NCBI RefSeq assembly: GCF_000208745.1 | Contig: NC_030853.1 | Location: 26,369,877 to 26,433,876, forward strand | Direction of reading: 5' to 3' | Length of the DNA stretch: 64,000 nucleotides | Source: Theobroma cacao | Taxonomy: Eukaryota; Streptophyta; Magnoliopsida; Malvales; Malvaceae | Shown here: positions 49,601-61,679 of the stretch, in pieces | Numbering within the stretch: the stretch's first letter is position 1 | How the letters are laid out: each line of letters starts with the position of its first letter | The notes under the pieces: model-generated | Databases searched by the model: none | Told to the model about the DNA's origin: nothing | Seen by the model: only the letters and a program-made list of their open reading frames with translations | Translations under genes and position numbers: made by a program

Positions 49601-52600
49601 TTTACAAGACCCATTAATTAAATGTTGTCTTGAAATTCTGGAACTAGATAAAAGCAATACCAATCAAAGCAGTGCTGTTTCAAAAGCATGGTCTAAATTG
49701 TTTCCAAAACCTCGAAGATGTTGGCTTCCAACTGGTTGCATGGTAAGTAACCGTTAAAAGAAGTGATTTCTGTTGCTCAAAGTTCAAACTACTCTTTTGC
49801 AACTATATCCCTTTTGACATATGCAGAAACTGCTAGAGGTTTTACATGCAGCATTACCAAAAATGTCATTGATTGCTTCAGACTTCAGTTACCTACCTGA
49901 TGTGAAGATACCCGGTGAAAGAGCTCCACTGGTTTCAACCAAGGTAGTTTTTTATCATTTACACTGTTGACTTATGTTTTTCTCATTATCTTTATTCTTT
50001 GTTCCATAGTACTAAATGCTCATTTAAGATGAACATTGCTGCTCTACTATAAGTTTATGTGAATTTGCTGCAAATACTTTTTGCCTCTTCATGTGTCCAT
50101 GTTGCACTTAAATTTTCAAAATTTCTCTGTGCTCATACATATGCCTTCAACTAGGATTCTTGTCTTGTCTAGAACTAACCCTCCTCTTTTTGTTTATAGT
50201 AGATAAAACAGGGGTGTTAAGATCTACATCAAGCTAACCTCTTTTATCGGCCAGGAGTTCCATCATTGAAAGTTGTGCTTAGGTATTTGAAACTGTGTCA
50301 TACCCTGGTTGGTAAGAAAATAAATGAAGATTTGTAAGTGCTTGACAAAATCTGATACTATGGTAATCTCACCATCCCACAGAGGGTGTCTAATGAGTGC
50401 TGATTATTGCTGATAGCCTCCTGCATACCCTATTGCCTAAAAGACACTTTGAAGAGTAACATCCATAGGTCTTAAAACAGGCAGAAGCGGTGGTTGTGTG
50501 GCTAGAGTATATTCTGCTATAAGATTGAGATATTATTTGAATCCATAGTATCCAGAACTTAATTTTAAGATTGATTTTCATACCCTTGTGCCTAAAGCTG
50601 TCCTAGGACAGGGAGCTTTTCATCAATGAAGATGACTTTATGCTTCTATAGCTAACTAAATTTGTTTACTTAATTTACATGGCGAATGAACAAAAATAGA
50701 CATTTGTTTTGTATGGAGTTCCTAATTTTTTAATTACAACAAACTCTAAATTCAACAACTTCCATGTCTCTTCAAAACTGCATTGATTAATTGATTTGAT
50801 ATGGAGAAAATTGCAATAGGAAGAAGTTGACCTAAGTTTGTTAAATTTGAATTTTCCTCTCATCGTTGCTTATTCGGCTGCTGATTGTAGTTAAGCTGTA
50901 ACATTTCTAAGAGCATAACTTGGTCAAGGAGAATATAAAGTTTACTGTTGGTAATTGTTGTTGTTCAGTAAAGCCAATATAATTGGCAAACAGCCATAAT
51001 CCATCTAATGCTAAATTTTTTTGTCTAGACATGCCTGAGATCCATTACGCGATTGCTCAAATATCAGGGTCACCAATTTTGAACAGAGAGAATGATTAGA
51101 AGCCTAGTTAGATATTTTTATGGTCACCAAAGTCAATTTTTTAGTTTCCAGGGAAAAGCGGACAAAAAGCTTGTCACTGAAGATTGACATTTGACTCCAT
51201 TTTGGCTTTTAAGTCTAACCTCATTGACCTTTTGTTCTGCAGAAAGATGGCTACAGCTCAGATTACAGCAATTATCTGGATGCAAAGGTGCTTTATTTTT
51301 GTTTCCTTTTGACTTTTGGCAATCTCTTGTTTAGATGAGATTATGTAAATGACATCATAAGTAAATAAGTACTGTCTTCGAATAGTGGTGGTTTTTTCTA
51401 ACGGGATAAAGCTCTACAACTATGAAAAAGTGACCAGAAAGATAGGCAGAAAACAGAGGATTTCATCACTATTATTAATGTACTATGGAAATCATTTAAT
51501 AACTATATCTCCTAAGATGCTGAATCTGATATTATGTGGATCAATTCTTTGTAAAGCCCTTCAACTTTAATTAAGTGTCAACAACCTTTCCCATTTTCCA
51601 AGTGACAAATTCTAGAAGACCTGAGATATGAAGGCCAAGCTTACATTCATCTTTAGTCTATGAATGTGTAGCACCATGATGCAAATAATACAATAATACA
51701 AGTTGATAAATCTTGCAGTATAGTTTTGTTCTCTTTAATTATCAGATTTCAAACCTATCTACATACTCAAGATTATTTGCTTGATTCTTTCTTGCACAGG
51801 GTGAGGCTGATATCTTCTTTCCTACTGACTTTTGGCTTTTGGAACGCATTGATCATTACTGCTCTGGATGGCTGAAACTGCAAAAAGATAAATCATCCAC
51901 TCAGGGGAAGAAGAGGCGCACTATCACTGTAAGTTCACTTCTGTTATGATGTCGGATTTCTGTTTCTAATAAAAAAGAGAGTAATTTAGGAGAAAAACTA
52001 TTAATAGTGGCTGACTGGCTGGCTTATTGTCAAATTTCAAAACCATGGAAGGGTATATTTCTAAAACAGAATCAGGCATTTAGTGATCAGCCTACACTTT
52101 GCAGAAACAGTTACAAACATAGCAAGTCTAGTTGGTCAGACTCGGTAGTCCTAAACTTCACGATATCTGCGTTAGAGGTGGCGAAAAATGCATTCTCACA
52201 ATTCCAATTTGCACCAGAGAAAAAAATTATTAATAGCAATGTGTTAGTCTAACTACTTTGATGAACACGCAGTGTAATAACTCTACATATAATAAAATTG
52301 TTAACAGCACTGTTGTTGGTTAGATCTACCTCTTCTTATTCCAGAAGAGGATTTTAGTCCTTGCATTTCTAACATTTCCAGGGAAATCCCTAAAATTGTT
52401 GCATCTCTAAAATTTCCGGGATCTTAGTCCTTGCATTTCAGAAAAGTTTTACTTTTTAACAAATTTACTGTCAGTCACATGTTTCCTCTTTGCTATCTTT
52501 GTAGCTTGACACATCTTCATTCATGGAAGAGTTTAGCTTGCCTTCCAAGACAAGAACAAAAGATGGATACAACCCTCTTCTGGATGACTTCAAAAACACT

Positions 52601-52639
52601 AAATTTTATCTGAGTGTTCCGACACATAATATTAAATAA
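37668..52639 (+). CDS. NDUFAF7: NDUFAF7/MidA-type SAM-dependent methyltransferase (complex I assembly)
   Basis: Plant homologue of the mitochondrial arginine methyltransferase NDUFAF7 (DUF185 family), which modifies a complex I subunit during assembly; 447 aa. Inferred exons: 37668-37728, 37803-37879, 38159-38270, 38762-38844, 39702-39767, 40839-40939, 41228-41346, 42314-42354, 42859-42947, 49574-49742, 49827-49943, 51243-51287, 51800-51928 and 52505-52639. Motifs: VRDFIHRALYDPKHGYFSQR, the SAM-binding loop IYEIGGGSGTCAKG (about residues 134-147), the acidic strand SVEISPALAEIQ, and CWVIMLEVLDNL. The N-terminus MLSRSHTNKKLLPFIFNKLK is basic with no acidic residue, as in a mitochondrial presequence. 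The exon 1/2 junction is the weakest part: an AAAG|GTTCTC donor is needed to keep phase, while CAG|GTTTGC looks stronger but breaks it. Intron 9 is 6.6 kb because of a retrotransposon. Confidence 0.9.
43593..49262 (-). mobile_element. Decayed Ty1/copia retrotransposon, antisense in intron 9
   Basis: Minus-strand order is gag (48323-47970), a degenerate zinc knuckle (about 47680-47600, FHCNKLGHFKAEYK), integrase (47195-46506, with HNKLGH, CKICMVTK, FIDDFSKYYYVYLL and YTPKQNG), reverse transcriptase (45538-45347, HQIDVETAFLNNELDEEMYM) and RNase H (45156-44577, ARVIRCLMYAIVCTRSDIAF, KYTDANWSS). Integrase before RT defines copia. Frames are broken throughout. Terminal sequences 43593-43740 and about 49101-49262 share a block from GAAAAACCTACCTACAA to a CACCAACA-type end, so the LTRs are short (about 150 bp) and the element is old. 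Flanking GATTA (43588-43592) and GTTTA (49263-49267) may be a decayed 5-bp target duplication. Confidence 0.85.
46279..46748 (-). repeat. 235-bp tandem duplication inside the copia integrase region
   Basis: The block 46279-46513 recurs at 46514-46748. Both begin GCAAGCCATT and carry AATGCAAAACATTGACYATT, TCATGAATAATACCAGTGGA and AAACATTTGATAAG in the same order, with a few substitutions. It duplicates the part of integrase containing the YTPKQNG motif. Confidence 0.85.
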
Positions 52640-53429
52640 ATTGTCAACGTCAAATTCTAAAACACTGGCCGCTTCACTTTCTGGGAGTAACAGGTTTAGA
52701 ATACCTCAAGGCTCATGAAGTAATGAGTTTAATCAGATGTGTTGTGAGTAGCGTGCTGGTCCCAGTGTTGCCATTTCTTAGCTCTATGGTTGTGCTATTA
52801 AAATTTTTGGACAATTGGAAGCAAAGCAGTCAGGCAGCAGGCTATTGGTGGGGTACTGGACTGGCTTGCTATGCATGCCCAAGAGATGCCTCATTGAGCA
52901 CCAATGCATAATATAAGGAGTTCTGAAGACTTGAAGAAACTTGGAAGAAACTTAAAGTGTCAATTTTTCTCATCTGAATCAAAGAAGCTTCTATTTTTTG
53001 TTCATTTATTTCAACCACCGAAATAAAGAAACAATGATAATCTAACCTTTTGCATAGAAAAAAGAATTATAAATTTTGCTTTCATGTACACTGACGAAAG
53101 TTTTAAATTAATAGAGAGCTGGAACATTAGCCTTGAAGTACTCTTAGTCAACAGCATGTTGTGACAGTTTAAAAAGAAATGGTTCAATTGGCCAACACTA
53201 GGCTGAACAATGTATGTGGATTTAAGGTGTTGCTTATGATTATGTGCCCTCCTAATATTATGACAATTCAATTGAAGATAAAAGAATCCAGCTTTTGGCT
53301 ATATTAAAAGTGAAAATTTTGAAGAAACTATAGTGTCTATAGAGCTTCATATGACAAAGGAAAACAACAGTTGTCATGAGAAGAAAACTAGAATTTGAAA
53401 TTTCAGACCAGCAGGTGAACCTATCATAT
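52640..53429. other. Convergent spacer between methyltransferase and pectinesterase genes
   Basis: Holds the 3' ends of both genes. No additional coding region or RNA gene is supported. Confidence 0.5.
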
Positions 53430-54808
53430 CTAAACAGGCTGACTCTGAAGCCACCCTTCAGAGTCGATGAATGTCATGCTTGTCAACTGCTCCACAGCTT
53501 CAACGCTCAACGTCTTTTCCCAGCTCACCCGCTTGGAAGTGTCAGATCCAGGTCCATGGTTACCATACTCCGCAAAAGTTAATTGGTTCCTAAGCAAAAC
53601 CCATTAAAATCAATCAATTATATGAGTTTACTGATCGAGTATATCTAAAAGAAACTTACTCATGGCCGGTAAAAGACCAGGCTTCCCAACCACCAGGCTG
53701 TATAATGTCTGAAAATTTGCAGTTATAGAATAACACCCTGGAAAAACCTCTCCACGGCCTCCCCAGGAAAGTTGTACCACTGCCATAAACATTGCAGTTC
53801 TTGAAAACAAAACCGTTTGCATCATTTGGGTTTGTTCTTCCTTGTGCTGTGATAAAACCTGGCAGACCTGGCTCTAACTCTCCTCCGAGAAAATGTATAG
53901 CAGAATCCTACAGATAGTAATGATAAACAAATTTAAGAATAATCTCATGTTCCTTCATATATCATCCTTATTATATAATCACCAAATTAATTAAGTTTAA
54001 ATTACCTCATAGATAGATTGGCCACTACCAAAGATGAAATCAACAGCACCTTCAATGGTGCAACGCTTGAAGTAATGCCGGCCTTGATCATCCCACAAAG
54101 TATCTTGCAAACTCAAGAAGCCACATTTATAGAAGAAAGACTTGTCACCGGAAACCATTGCAGCAACCGCCGGTACCCGAGGATTTTTGCTATTCGGACT
54201 GTTGTATGAATTCTGTTCGTTCATATCGTTACAAGGAAAAACTTCAGAAGATTGACCTTTGATGATATCACTATATATGACAATGAATTTAAAACCTTTC
54301 AGGAATCATCAAGTAGAAGAGGAGTGATTTCTACCACGAAGCTCATGGATTCGACAACAATATTATCAGCTAAAGATGAGAAAGTAGGGCTTTGTAGAAG
54401 TGATTGATGATCATCCCAAATAACCGACGTTGATCTCTTTCCAGCTCCTTTAAGAATTATAAATGGCTTATCATAGGGAATCTTCACCTTCTCCCTATAT
54501 AGGCATACAGTGTTTCTGTCATTAACATACATGCAAAAGTATGTATCGATCGGCTTTGTAGAAATGAAATCCTTGAAAGTTATTTTTCCATAAACATTTT
54601 ACCTGTATGTGCCGGCTTTGATATGGATACAAAACCAGTTTCTGTTATTGGGTGGAACGTGGTTTATAGCTGATTGAATGGTGGAAAAGTTGCCATGCCC
54701 TGACTGATCAACTAACAATTTTTTGCATCTTCCCTCTGCTGATCCTTGTTGAAAACTCAGGAAGAGAGCAATGAATAGACAGTAACAGCAATGAAGGAAT
54801 GGCATCAT
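53430..54808 (-). CDS. Pectinesterase (short type, no inhibitor-like pro-region)
   Basis: Secreted carbohydrate esterase family 8 enzyme that demethylates cell-wall homogalacturonan; 326 aa. Inferred exons: 54808-54603, 54494-54335, 54212-54006, 53907-53660 and 53589-53430. A hydrophobic signal peptide ([19 protein letters not shown], residues 1 to about 24) precedes the catalytic domain directly, with no PMEI domain. Motifs: [28 protein letters not shown] (Q158, D159), [15 protein letters not shown] (D180) and [12 protein letters not shown] (R241, W243). These supply both catalytic aspartates and the substrate arginine. The first conserved glutamine, normally in a QAVA motif, is replaced ([13 protein letters not shown]136). 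An out-of-frame ATG at 54827 lies just upstream of the start. It sits between the PHL2-like gene and FAMA, as its probable Arabidopsis counterpart does. Confidence 0.92.
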
Positions 54809-56767
54809 CAAGAATGTCAACAAGCATGCAAAAAGATAATAATAATAATGAAGAAAAGAGAAAGGGAAAAGAAGGGCTAAAATGGAGTTGAATGGAGGAG
54901 AGGAGAAGAATGAACAATGTTGGTATTTACATTGTAACTAGAAAAAGTTCTTTTAAAGGAAAAAAAAAACTGCCGAAGGGTTTTGGAGGGAAACTTGAAA
55001 GTCAAGGGTCTGTTTATGGAAAATATATATTGTGATTAAGCATCAATTAGAATTAACTGATTTTGATTTATATGATTTTGTTTCCTTTTTATTTCTTTTT
55101 TTTTTTTTTGGTTTGGACATAATTATTTCCAGCAACATTTTTCCTCTTTGGTAGTTGGAAAGCGCTCTAGCACTCAAGCATTTTACCCTTGCAAAACATT
55201 AGAAGAACCCAAAATAGAAAAAAAATAATATCCAAGGAAAAATAACATGGAGCTTGATTTGGGTAAATAAGAGATTTTGATTTAAACCAATCATGGGGAA
55301 CCTTGTGTAATTAATTAAATGAGGAAAACATTGTAACAACAAATGCCTTTGCCATTCATATATTTCAAAGTGAATGTTCGAACCTCCTTGACTAAACCTT
55401 CTTAGTTGGTCTCCAGTCTATTCCCTTTCTTTTGGTTTTTCCTTTTCTGGACAGCATTTGAAGACATCATAAGGGAAATTCATGATCCTTGCTTTAGCCT
55501 TTAACTTGCAGTTATAGAATCTTTTTTCCATTTTTTTTTTTTACATTTATCAACCATGAACAAGGCAACAAAGAAATTATGTCGCCCCAACACACGTTGG
55601 AGCAAAGGGAAAAAGAACAAAAATAAATAATTCCCCATGCATGCTCAATTTTTTGAATAAAGGAATGTAATATTGTCTTTTTATTCCTTTGCTTGGTACA
55701 GTTGAAAAACGGAAATAAAGAACTGAAAACTCTATCTGATGTTTAATAGTTTTACCCTTCATTTTCTGTAGAAAAAATGATTAATTCAATCATTCCTAAT
55801 CCTCCCGATTATGAATTATTTGTTTATAGGAGAATGAAACCTACTCTCCTTTTCTCCCATTTTTCTCTCCTACCATTACCAAGTATGAGTAAAATCCTCT
55901 GTCGCCCTTTTCTTCGACCCAACCGTTTCCATCTACCCATTTCTCTCCCAACATCCTACCACTAGTGAAGGTCTGTGGTTTATGTTAGGTCACCACATCA
56001 GTCTCCCATTTCTCTTATTAGTATTAGCAAATGTAGTGATGCATCATACTGATTCAGGCATGTTGTTAACACTTTTTCTTTACAATGGAGAACAACCCTT
56101 GATCCTAAGACTCGGCAAGATCCACTTATATTCTTCTATTGTAACAGAACCACAGCACAGTCATCTATGGGGAAAGGTTTTCCTTCCAATACCACTTCCA
56201 CATTCACGGTGACTCATCCGCTTAATACTGTCAAGGATGATTTTCTGAACCATTAATCTCTGTTAAAATTTGGCCATTGTATACTTAATTCAGCACATAC
56301 ATGATTCACAGGATTAATTAAAAACCCAACAGATAATCATTTTTCTGCTTCACTTGGCCACTGGTTAGCAAAAATAATTTTGCGCTACATGATAAACCAA
56401 TGCAAAGGGAAGGCACTAGACTCAGTGCAACCAGAACATAGGCCTTGTAGTTATAATCAAAGAAAACATGAGGCTGGTTTCCAGTTCAACATAATGGAAA
56501 ATCAAACACCATGTCATGCTGCTGCAATCTAAAGCGGCAAAATGAAATAACAATCACACAATGACCAACCAGAAATGGGTGTCCACTAAATAGCGAAAGG
56601 AAATGTTTTCTCAAGCAAATTTTGAGAGGAAAAAAACCAAGTACCATACAAATACATATCGCTTAACATCTACTTGAACAGATTACGAAAATAAAATTAT
56701 GAGCCACTCAAAAGACACTATCAAAATGCATTAAACTTAACCGGAATGTTTTCAACTTTGTCTATGA
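54809..56767. other. Intergenic region upstream of the pectinesterase gene
   Basis: The first few hundred bases are the pectinesterase leader and promoter; bases near 56767 are the RPL13a 3' UTR. The open frames between (for example 55777-56212, plus) have no recognisable domain. Confidence 0.5.
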
Positions 56768-58394
56768 TCAATATTTGATAGGAGCAATAACAGCCAACTG
56801 GGCACCAAGCTTCTCCTCAGCAGCCTTCTCAGCTTTAACCCTAAGCTTATTGAGTTGCTTCCTTCTCTCATATGCCACTTGAGCTCTCTCCTTCCTCTTC
56901 CTCTCAAGCTCCTGGAGGGAAGTACAAAGCAACAGAAAGTTAAAAGATGTTATTCCAAGGTTTATATTGTGGTATGTAGTCAGAAAGATGAAAAAACCGC
57001 CCAATAGCCCACACACAAATTAAGACTTTTTCATCCAAGCAAAAAAAAAAACGCAATAGGCAGGCAGAACAGTAAAAGCACTAATAAACTTTAAAGGAAA
57101 ACAAGCCAACATCAATATTCAAGGCCTTTATAGGTAACGAAAGTATAGAGGAACAAACATCAGAAATCTATACAATAAACCCCAATTCCACACTAAAAAG
57201 TCAGGCAAAAAGCATTGAAACATAAACTGTATTTAAATAATTGAGCAGGATAACCAATCTTCACCTTGATAGTGTCATAGTGGTTCCATCCAACCTCAGA
57301 TGAGAGCTTGCCCAATAAGCAGTACTTATGTCCTTTCTGAAGCCTCAAAACCCTAATTTAAAAACCAAAAGAACAATAAAAACATTGAGCACAACTAGTC
57401 ATTGAAACAAGTGAATCCAATTCTAATTCCGCAAAAGAAATCGACCACCGCAAAACTCACTTGAGAGCATCGGGAATCACCATCCTCTTCATCTTATCGT
57501 AGGGAGCCGGAATTCCCTCATAAGCCTTCAATCGAGCAAGAGCTGCTGCACCACGCTTAGTCTTGTGAGGAATCATCCTGCAATGAAAACAAACATTAAC
57601 AAAAATATCAATAATCATCAATCAAAATACACCATAATTCATAACGACGCAAAGTTCATACTTCATAATGAACAATGCAAGAGTTTATTCTTCATAATTA
57701 AGCTAAACAGCCTTCCTTTATGAACATCAATAAACCTTCTCGATCAGTATTCCATATATTCAGCAATAATGACCTAAAGCACACTCATAACATTTCACTT
57801 GTTTCCTACATTTTCCCAATAACCAACAATGAGAAAACAGAAAATCTATCCTAAAACTTCAAAGTAAACTTTTCCCATTTACCAACTCTAATACCAATCA
57901 TCAGAAAAGCGCAATTTTCATTCCTTTTCTCTATATCATCTCCAATAACCAAATAATAAACTTAAAAGAAACAAAAAAATTCCATCAAAATATTCACAAT
58001 AAACTCATCCCAATTACCAAGCACCCAAAATAAAAAGCATTCCTTTCCTTCACACCACCACAGATACCCTCAAACACCCCTCCTCCCCAATAAAACAACA
58101 AAAAACGACCTTAAAAACATACCCACGAATGGTACGCCAGAGGATCTTGGCAGGAGCACGGAAGTGGATGGGACCATGAGAAGGCTTAGTGTTCATACGC
58201 TTCCTCAAGAACCTCATGTACTTCATCTTCTGCCTCACCAATCCACCCGACATGCATATCTCTTCACATCTCACCACCACAACTTTTTGCCCATTCAGCA
58301 ACTCCTTGGCCAATATGGAGGCCAGCCTTCCTAGCATGTGGTGCCTTGCATCCACCACCACCTTCTTGGCGCAGATCCCTGACCCTGACACCAT
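56768..58394 (-). CDS. RPL13A: 60S ribosomal protein L13a (uL13)
   Basis: Large-subunit cytosolic ribosomal protein; 206 aa, the usual plant length. Inferred exons: 58394-58123, 57577-57461, 57352-57265 and 56911-56768, all phase-consistent. The sequence starts [20 protein letters not shown] and contains [33 protein letters not shown] joined to [13 protein letters not shown], then WNHYDTIK and a basic C-terminal helix [20 protein letters not shown] ending APIKY. No defect is seen. The promoter has a telo-box and several site II motifs, the standard signature of plant ribosomal protein genes. Confidence 0.96.
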
Positions 58395-58472
58395 GTTTTA
58401 TTTTTGCTCTCTTCTTTACCTGGAAGCTCAAGACAGCTGCTGCTGCTTCTCCCGATTGAAAATGAAAAGAGG

Positions 58473-58481
58473 TTAGGGTTT
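58473..58481 (-). promoter_or_regulatory. Telo-box of the RPL13a promoter
   Basis: AAACCCTAA on the gene strand, about 80 bp upstream of the ATG. The telo-box typically lies near the transcription start of plant translation genes and works with site II motifs. Confidence 0.7.
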
Positions 58482-58550
58482 TGTGGGGTTAGGTTTTATA
58501 ATTGGTTCTTTCTTGTGGACTTCTTGTGTGGATTTCGGTTTTGGTGATTA

Positions 58551-58646
58551 TGGGCTTTTGGGTAGAGAATCTTGACACATAGCTTTGTTTCAAATGGGCT
58601 CTTAATGTGATTGGGCCTAATTTGTAGCCCGAGTTCCAGCCCAACA
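58551..58646. promoter_or_regulatory. Cluster of site II (TGGGCY) motifs
   Basis: TGGGCT at 58551 and 58595, TGGGCC at 58612, and AGCCCA near 58638. These elements, bound by TCP factors in other plants, cluster just upstream of the telo-box and support growth-linked expression of RPL13a. Confidence 0.65.
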
Positions 58647-60067
58647 AACTAATTCTTCTTTTTCTTTTTTGTTCAGAAAATCTTATTGCATATTATAAGG
58701 CAGCTATAGTCTTTTGATTTCAATAATCATATATTACTATCAAAATTTATTAAAAACATATAATAAATTTATATTTTACCTTCAAGTTAAGCATTCCCAA
58801 AGTTGAGCCTGGTGCTGATGAGTTTTATTTCCAGGGAATATATATTTTTTTAATTTAATTTTTAGATTTTTCATATGCTTCTAATTTTTTCTTACCATCA
58901 TAATTTAAAACAATATTAACTGAAAAACCAAGATTAGTTATAAAATTAACATCAGATCAAATATCAATCCAACAATTACAAAACCAGCTTTAAACGTGGT
59001 TTGACTTATCAAATATCGAATCAGATTGAAGAATTTTGATACATTCTATGTAACTTATGAGGGAAGATGTGGTAAAAATGTCACTATCACATATACTAGA
59101 GCTGCATGTTGTAGAAAGAAGTTTGTAGTTCTATGTACATATAGTCTGTCGAGTCAAGCTGACTTTCAATTACATTGATTTCTGATGTGTCGAGAGAGGA
59201 AGAAATTTAATTAAGCAGAGAAACCCCACACGCTGAAACCTTCTACGTACAAATGAAGCAGCAAGGACAAATATTAAAGACGAGGCAAAGCATGGCCAAA
59301 CCCAAAAACAGAAAGCAAAAAACGTGGTGGAGGCCAGGGAGGTGTATATGTGATGTTGAACCTTCCCCAAAGCCAGATTTGATCCAAAATGACAAAGGTC
59401 GGGGGCCCCAAAAAGGTCGGCAATAGCTGAGTGCAGCCTAATAGTACAAAATCTTGATTTCTGACGAGTCAACCCACGGCCATGCAAGAAGGTACGGGAC
59501 CTTCGTTGACTTTCCCACCTCTTCCTCTTAATCATATGTACACCATTGCCAATCATTTCAATTTAGAACAGGTACCTTTGCAGAACCCTGTCTCCCCATT
59601 TTCCTTTCTTTTCTTCCCTCTTCCACAACGCCTTCCTCAGCCTCAAAATTAGTAAGAAAGAAGAAAGAGAGAGAGAGAGAGATATGTACCATCAAAATCA
59701 AAAGGATAATGTTTCAAATGACCCAAAGTTATTTCCAAGTCTAACGAAGTTACATTGCTTCAGTAAATTTCACGAATAAGAACAAGAATGGGAAATGAAA
59801 GAGAGAAGTTAAAACATCAATCTTCAAATAAAAACACTTAGCGAGAAGTTTTACTCTTACAGGGAAAAATATCAAATACAAGTATATGTAGAAAGTTTGC
59901 TGATCAGAGAGAGTGCATCTGGGCTCACTGACACTACTGCTACTATATGTTTCCATGACAAATTCAAAATATCCATTGAAGAAGGTTATTGGAAAGAGCC
60001 AAATGTGGGTATCTTTGACTGGACAAGGCAGCTCAATATTTTCCCTCAACCTCGATTCCCCATCACA
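58647..60067. other. Spacer between RPL13a promoter and FAMA 3' end
   Basis: No gene is supported. A (GA)n run lies near 59667. The region next to 60067 is probably the FAMA 3' UTR. Confidence 0.5.
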
Positions 60068-61679
60068 TTACATGCTGCCGTTTGCTTGAATGAAAGTGAA
60101 TATTTGTTGAACCGAGCTCGCAATATCTTCTGCGCTGAACCTAGCTTCACTTGCAACCTGCATATATAGGCAGAGTTTTTAAGAAAAGATATAACTATGG
60201 AATCCTAGCAATGCTTTGTTTATCCATTCATGTTATCATAGCATAGGAGTAAAGGAATTTGTGGTGAAAAAAGAAAGATTATTGAAAGAATTGGAAGGAG
60301 AAAAATATTTATATACCTTAACATTAAATGAATATAGAACTGTTTGCTCAATGGTGGTGATGTTGGTGTGAAGGATATTAAGCTGCAAATCTTCTAGAGC
60401 TGCTATGGTCTTAATGAGTTGGCCTGGTCTTCTCCTAGACAGGATCTTAATCATAGCATCAAACCCTAAAAGCTTGACTTCAACATCTGCCAGGCAAGAT
60501 TTGTTTTCAGCTGTTTCTTCGCGGAGTCCAGTATCGAAGTCCACAAGCTTGATTTGATCATTCGGGAGAGACATAGGAGCTGGAAAGAACGGTTGTTGTT
60601 GCTGTTGAATTGCCATGGAGGTATCTCCCATTGGACGTGATGAAGCTTCTCCATACAATCTTCTTCGTTTCTGAGATTCCAGGCATTGAAGAAGTTGCTC
60701 TAATTCTCTCACAAATTCTATGGCTCCACCAATAATTGAGGCTTGATCTCCCTGCAAAAACCAGAATAAATCTGTCTTTTAGTACAAACAAAGAAGAAAA
60801 AAGAAGAGATCGATTAATCTTGATTAATCATTTTCAGAATACCCTTTGCACGTATGAGCCTGGCATGAGGGACCTCAAGACTCGAAGATGCTCATTCATT
60901 TGCTTCCTTCGATTTCTTTCAACAGCTATGTGAGTCATCCGCTGGCTCTCAACTTCTTCACTTGTTTTGATAGTTCTTGGTCTCTTTCTCTTGTTCTTAG
61001 CTTCAGTTGTTGCGTTTTTGTTTTGAACATGATCTTCTCCAAGAAAACGAAGTTGCACTGATGCATTATCTGAAACCCTAGCTTCTTCATCTTCTCTATT
61101 CCCCTTTTCTTCCACTAATATTCCTGTAGCTCTATTCTCCACATTCTCAATCCCAGATGGAGGAACCATCAACGATTGATCCTCTAACCTGTCGTTTAAA
61201 ACTGGAAACCTGAGAAAGTAACCAGCCGGGTCAATCCCAGTTTCTTCTTCAGGGATCCTTGTTTGGTTTAACGCTAATTTGGGACCAAAATCTGCAAAGT
61301 GCATAACATCAGCAAAGCTCAGTTTATCATAAGAAGTTGGGGTACTACTGCAAAACCCAGATGAAGATATCTGTTGCTGTTGTTGAGGATTGTTCAGCAT
61401 ATAATCAATCATTCCGTTGTTATCACCAGAAGTTTCACCAATCCGTGGCTGCTTCATTAGCTGGTCTTGATGATGATGATGATGATGGTCATGACCGTGA
61501 TGGTCTAAAGAATAATCTAGCCCAGTAAAATTTGCCTGAAAGAAATCAAGTTTGTAGCAGAATAACATGGTGATGAAAAGATTCTTTTTTTTTTTTTCTT
61601 TTAAACAAAAAGATACGGAAAAAGTGAAGGAGATAAGATTATGAGCTCTGAGTACCGAGTAGTTTTCTTCTTTCTCCAT
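60068..61679 (-). CDS. FAMA: bHLH transcription factor FAMA
   Basis: Master regulator of the final guard-cell fate step in stomatal development; 413 aa (Arabidopsis FAMA is 414). Inferred exons: 61679-61656 (MEKEENYS), 61535-60843, 60751-60317 and 60157-60068. The N-terminus carries [29 protein letters not shown] and [18 protein letters not shown], all FAMA-specific. The basic region [20 protein letters not shown] has H210, E214 and R218 for E-box binding. The helix-loop-helix follows ([35 protein letters not shown]). LQCLE (residues 260-264) is the LxCxE motif through which FAMA contacts the retinoblastoma-related protein. The C-terminal ACT-like domain (about 320-384) contains [20 protein letters not shown] and [21 protein letters not shown] histidine-rich run ([12 protein letters not shown]) and a polyglutamine run lie near the N-terminus. 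Confidence 0.97.

Noticed and set aside
57578..58122. Possible snoRNA in RPL13a intron 1, as found in animal RPL13A introns
   Set aside because: A TGATGA-like box can be found (near 57900), but I could not pair it with a properly spaced CTGA box and terminal stem.
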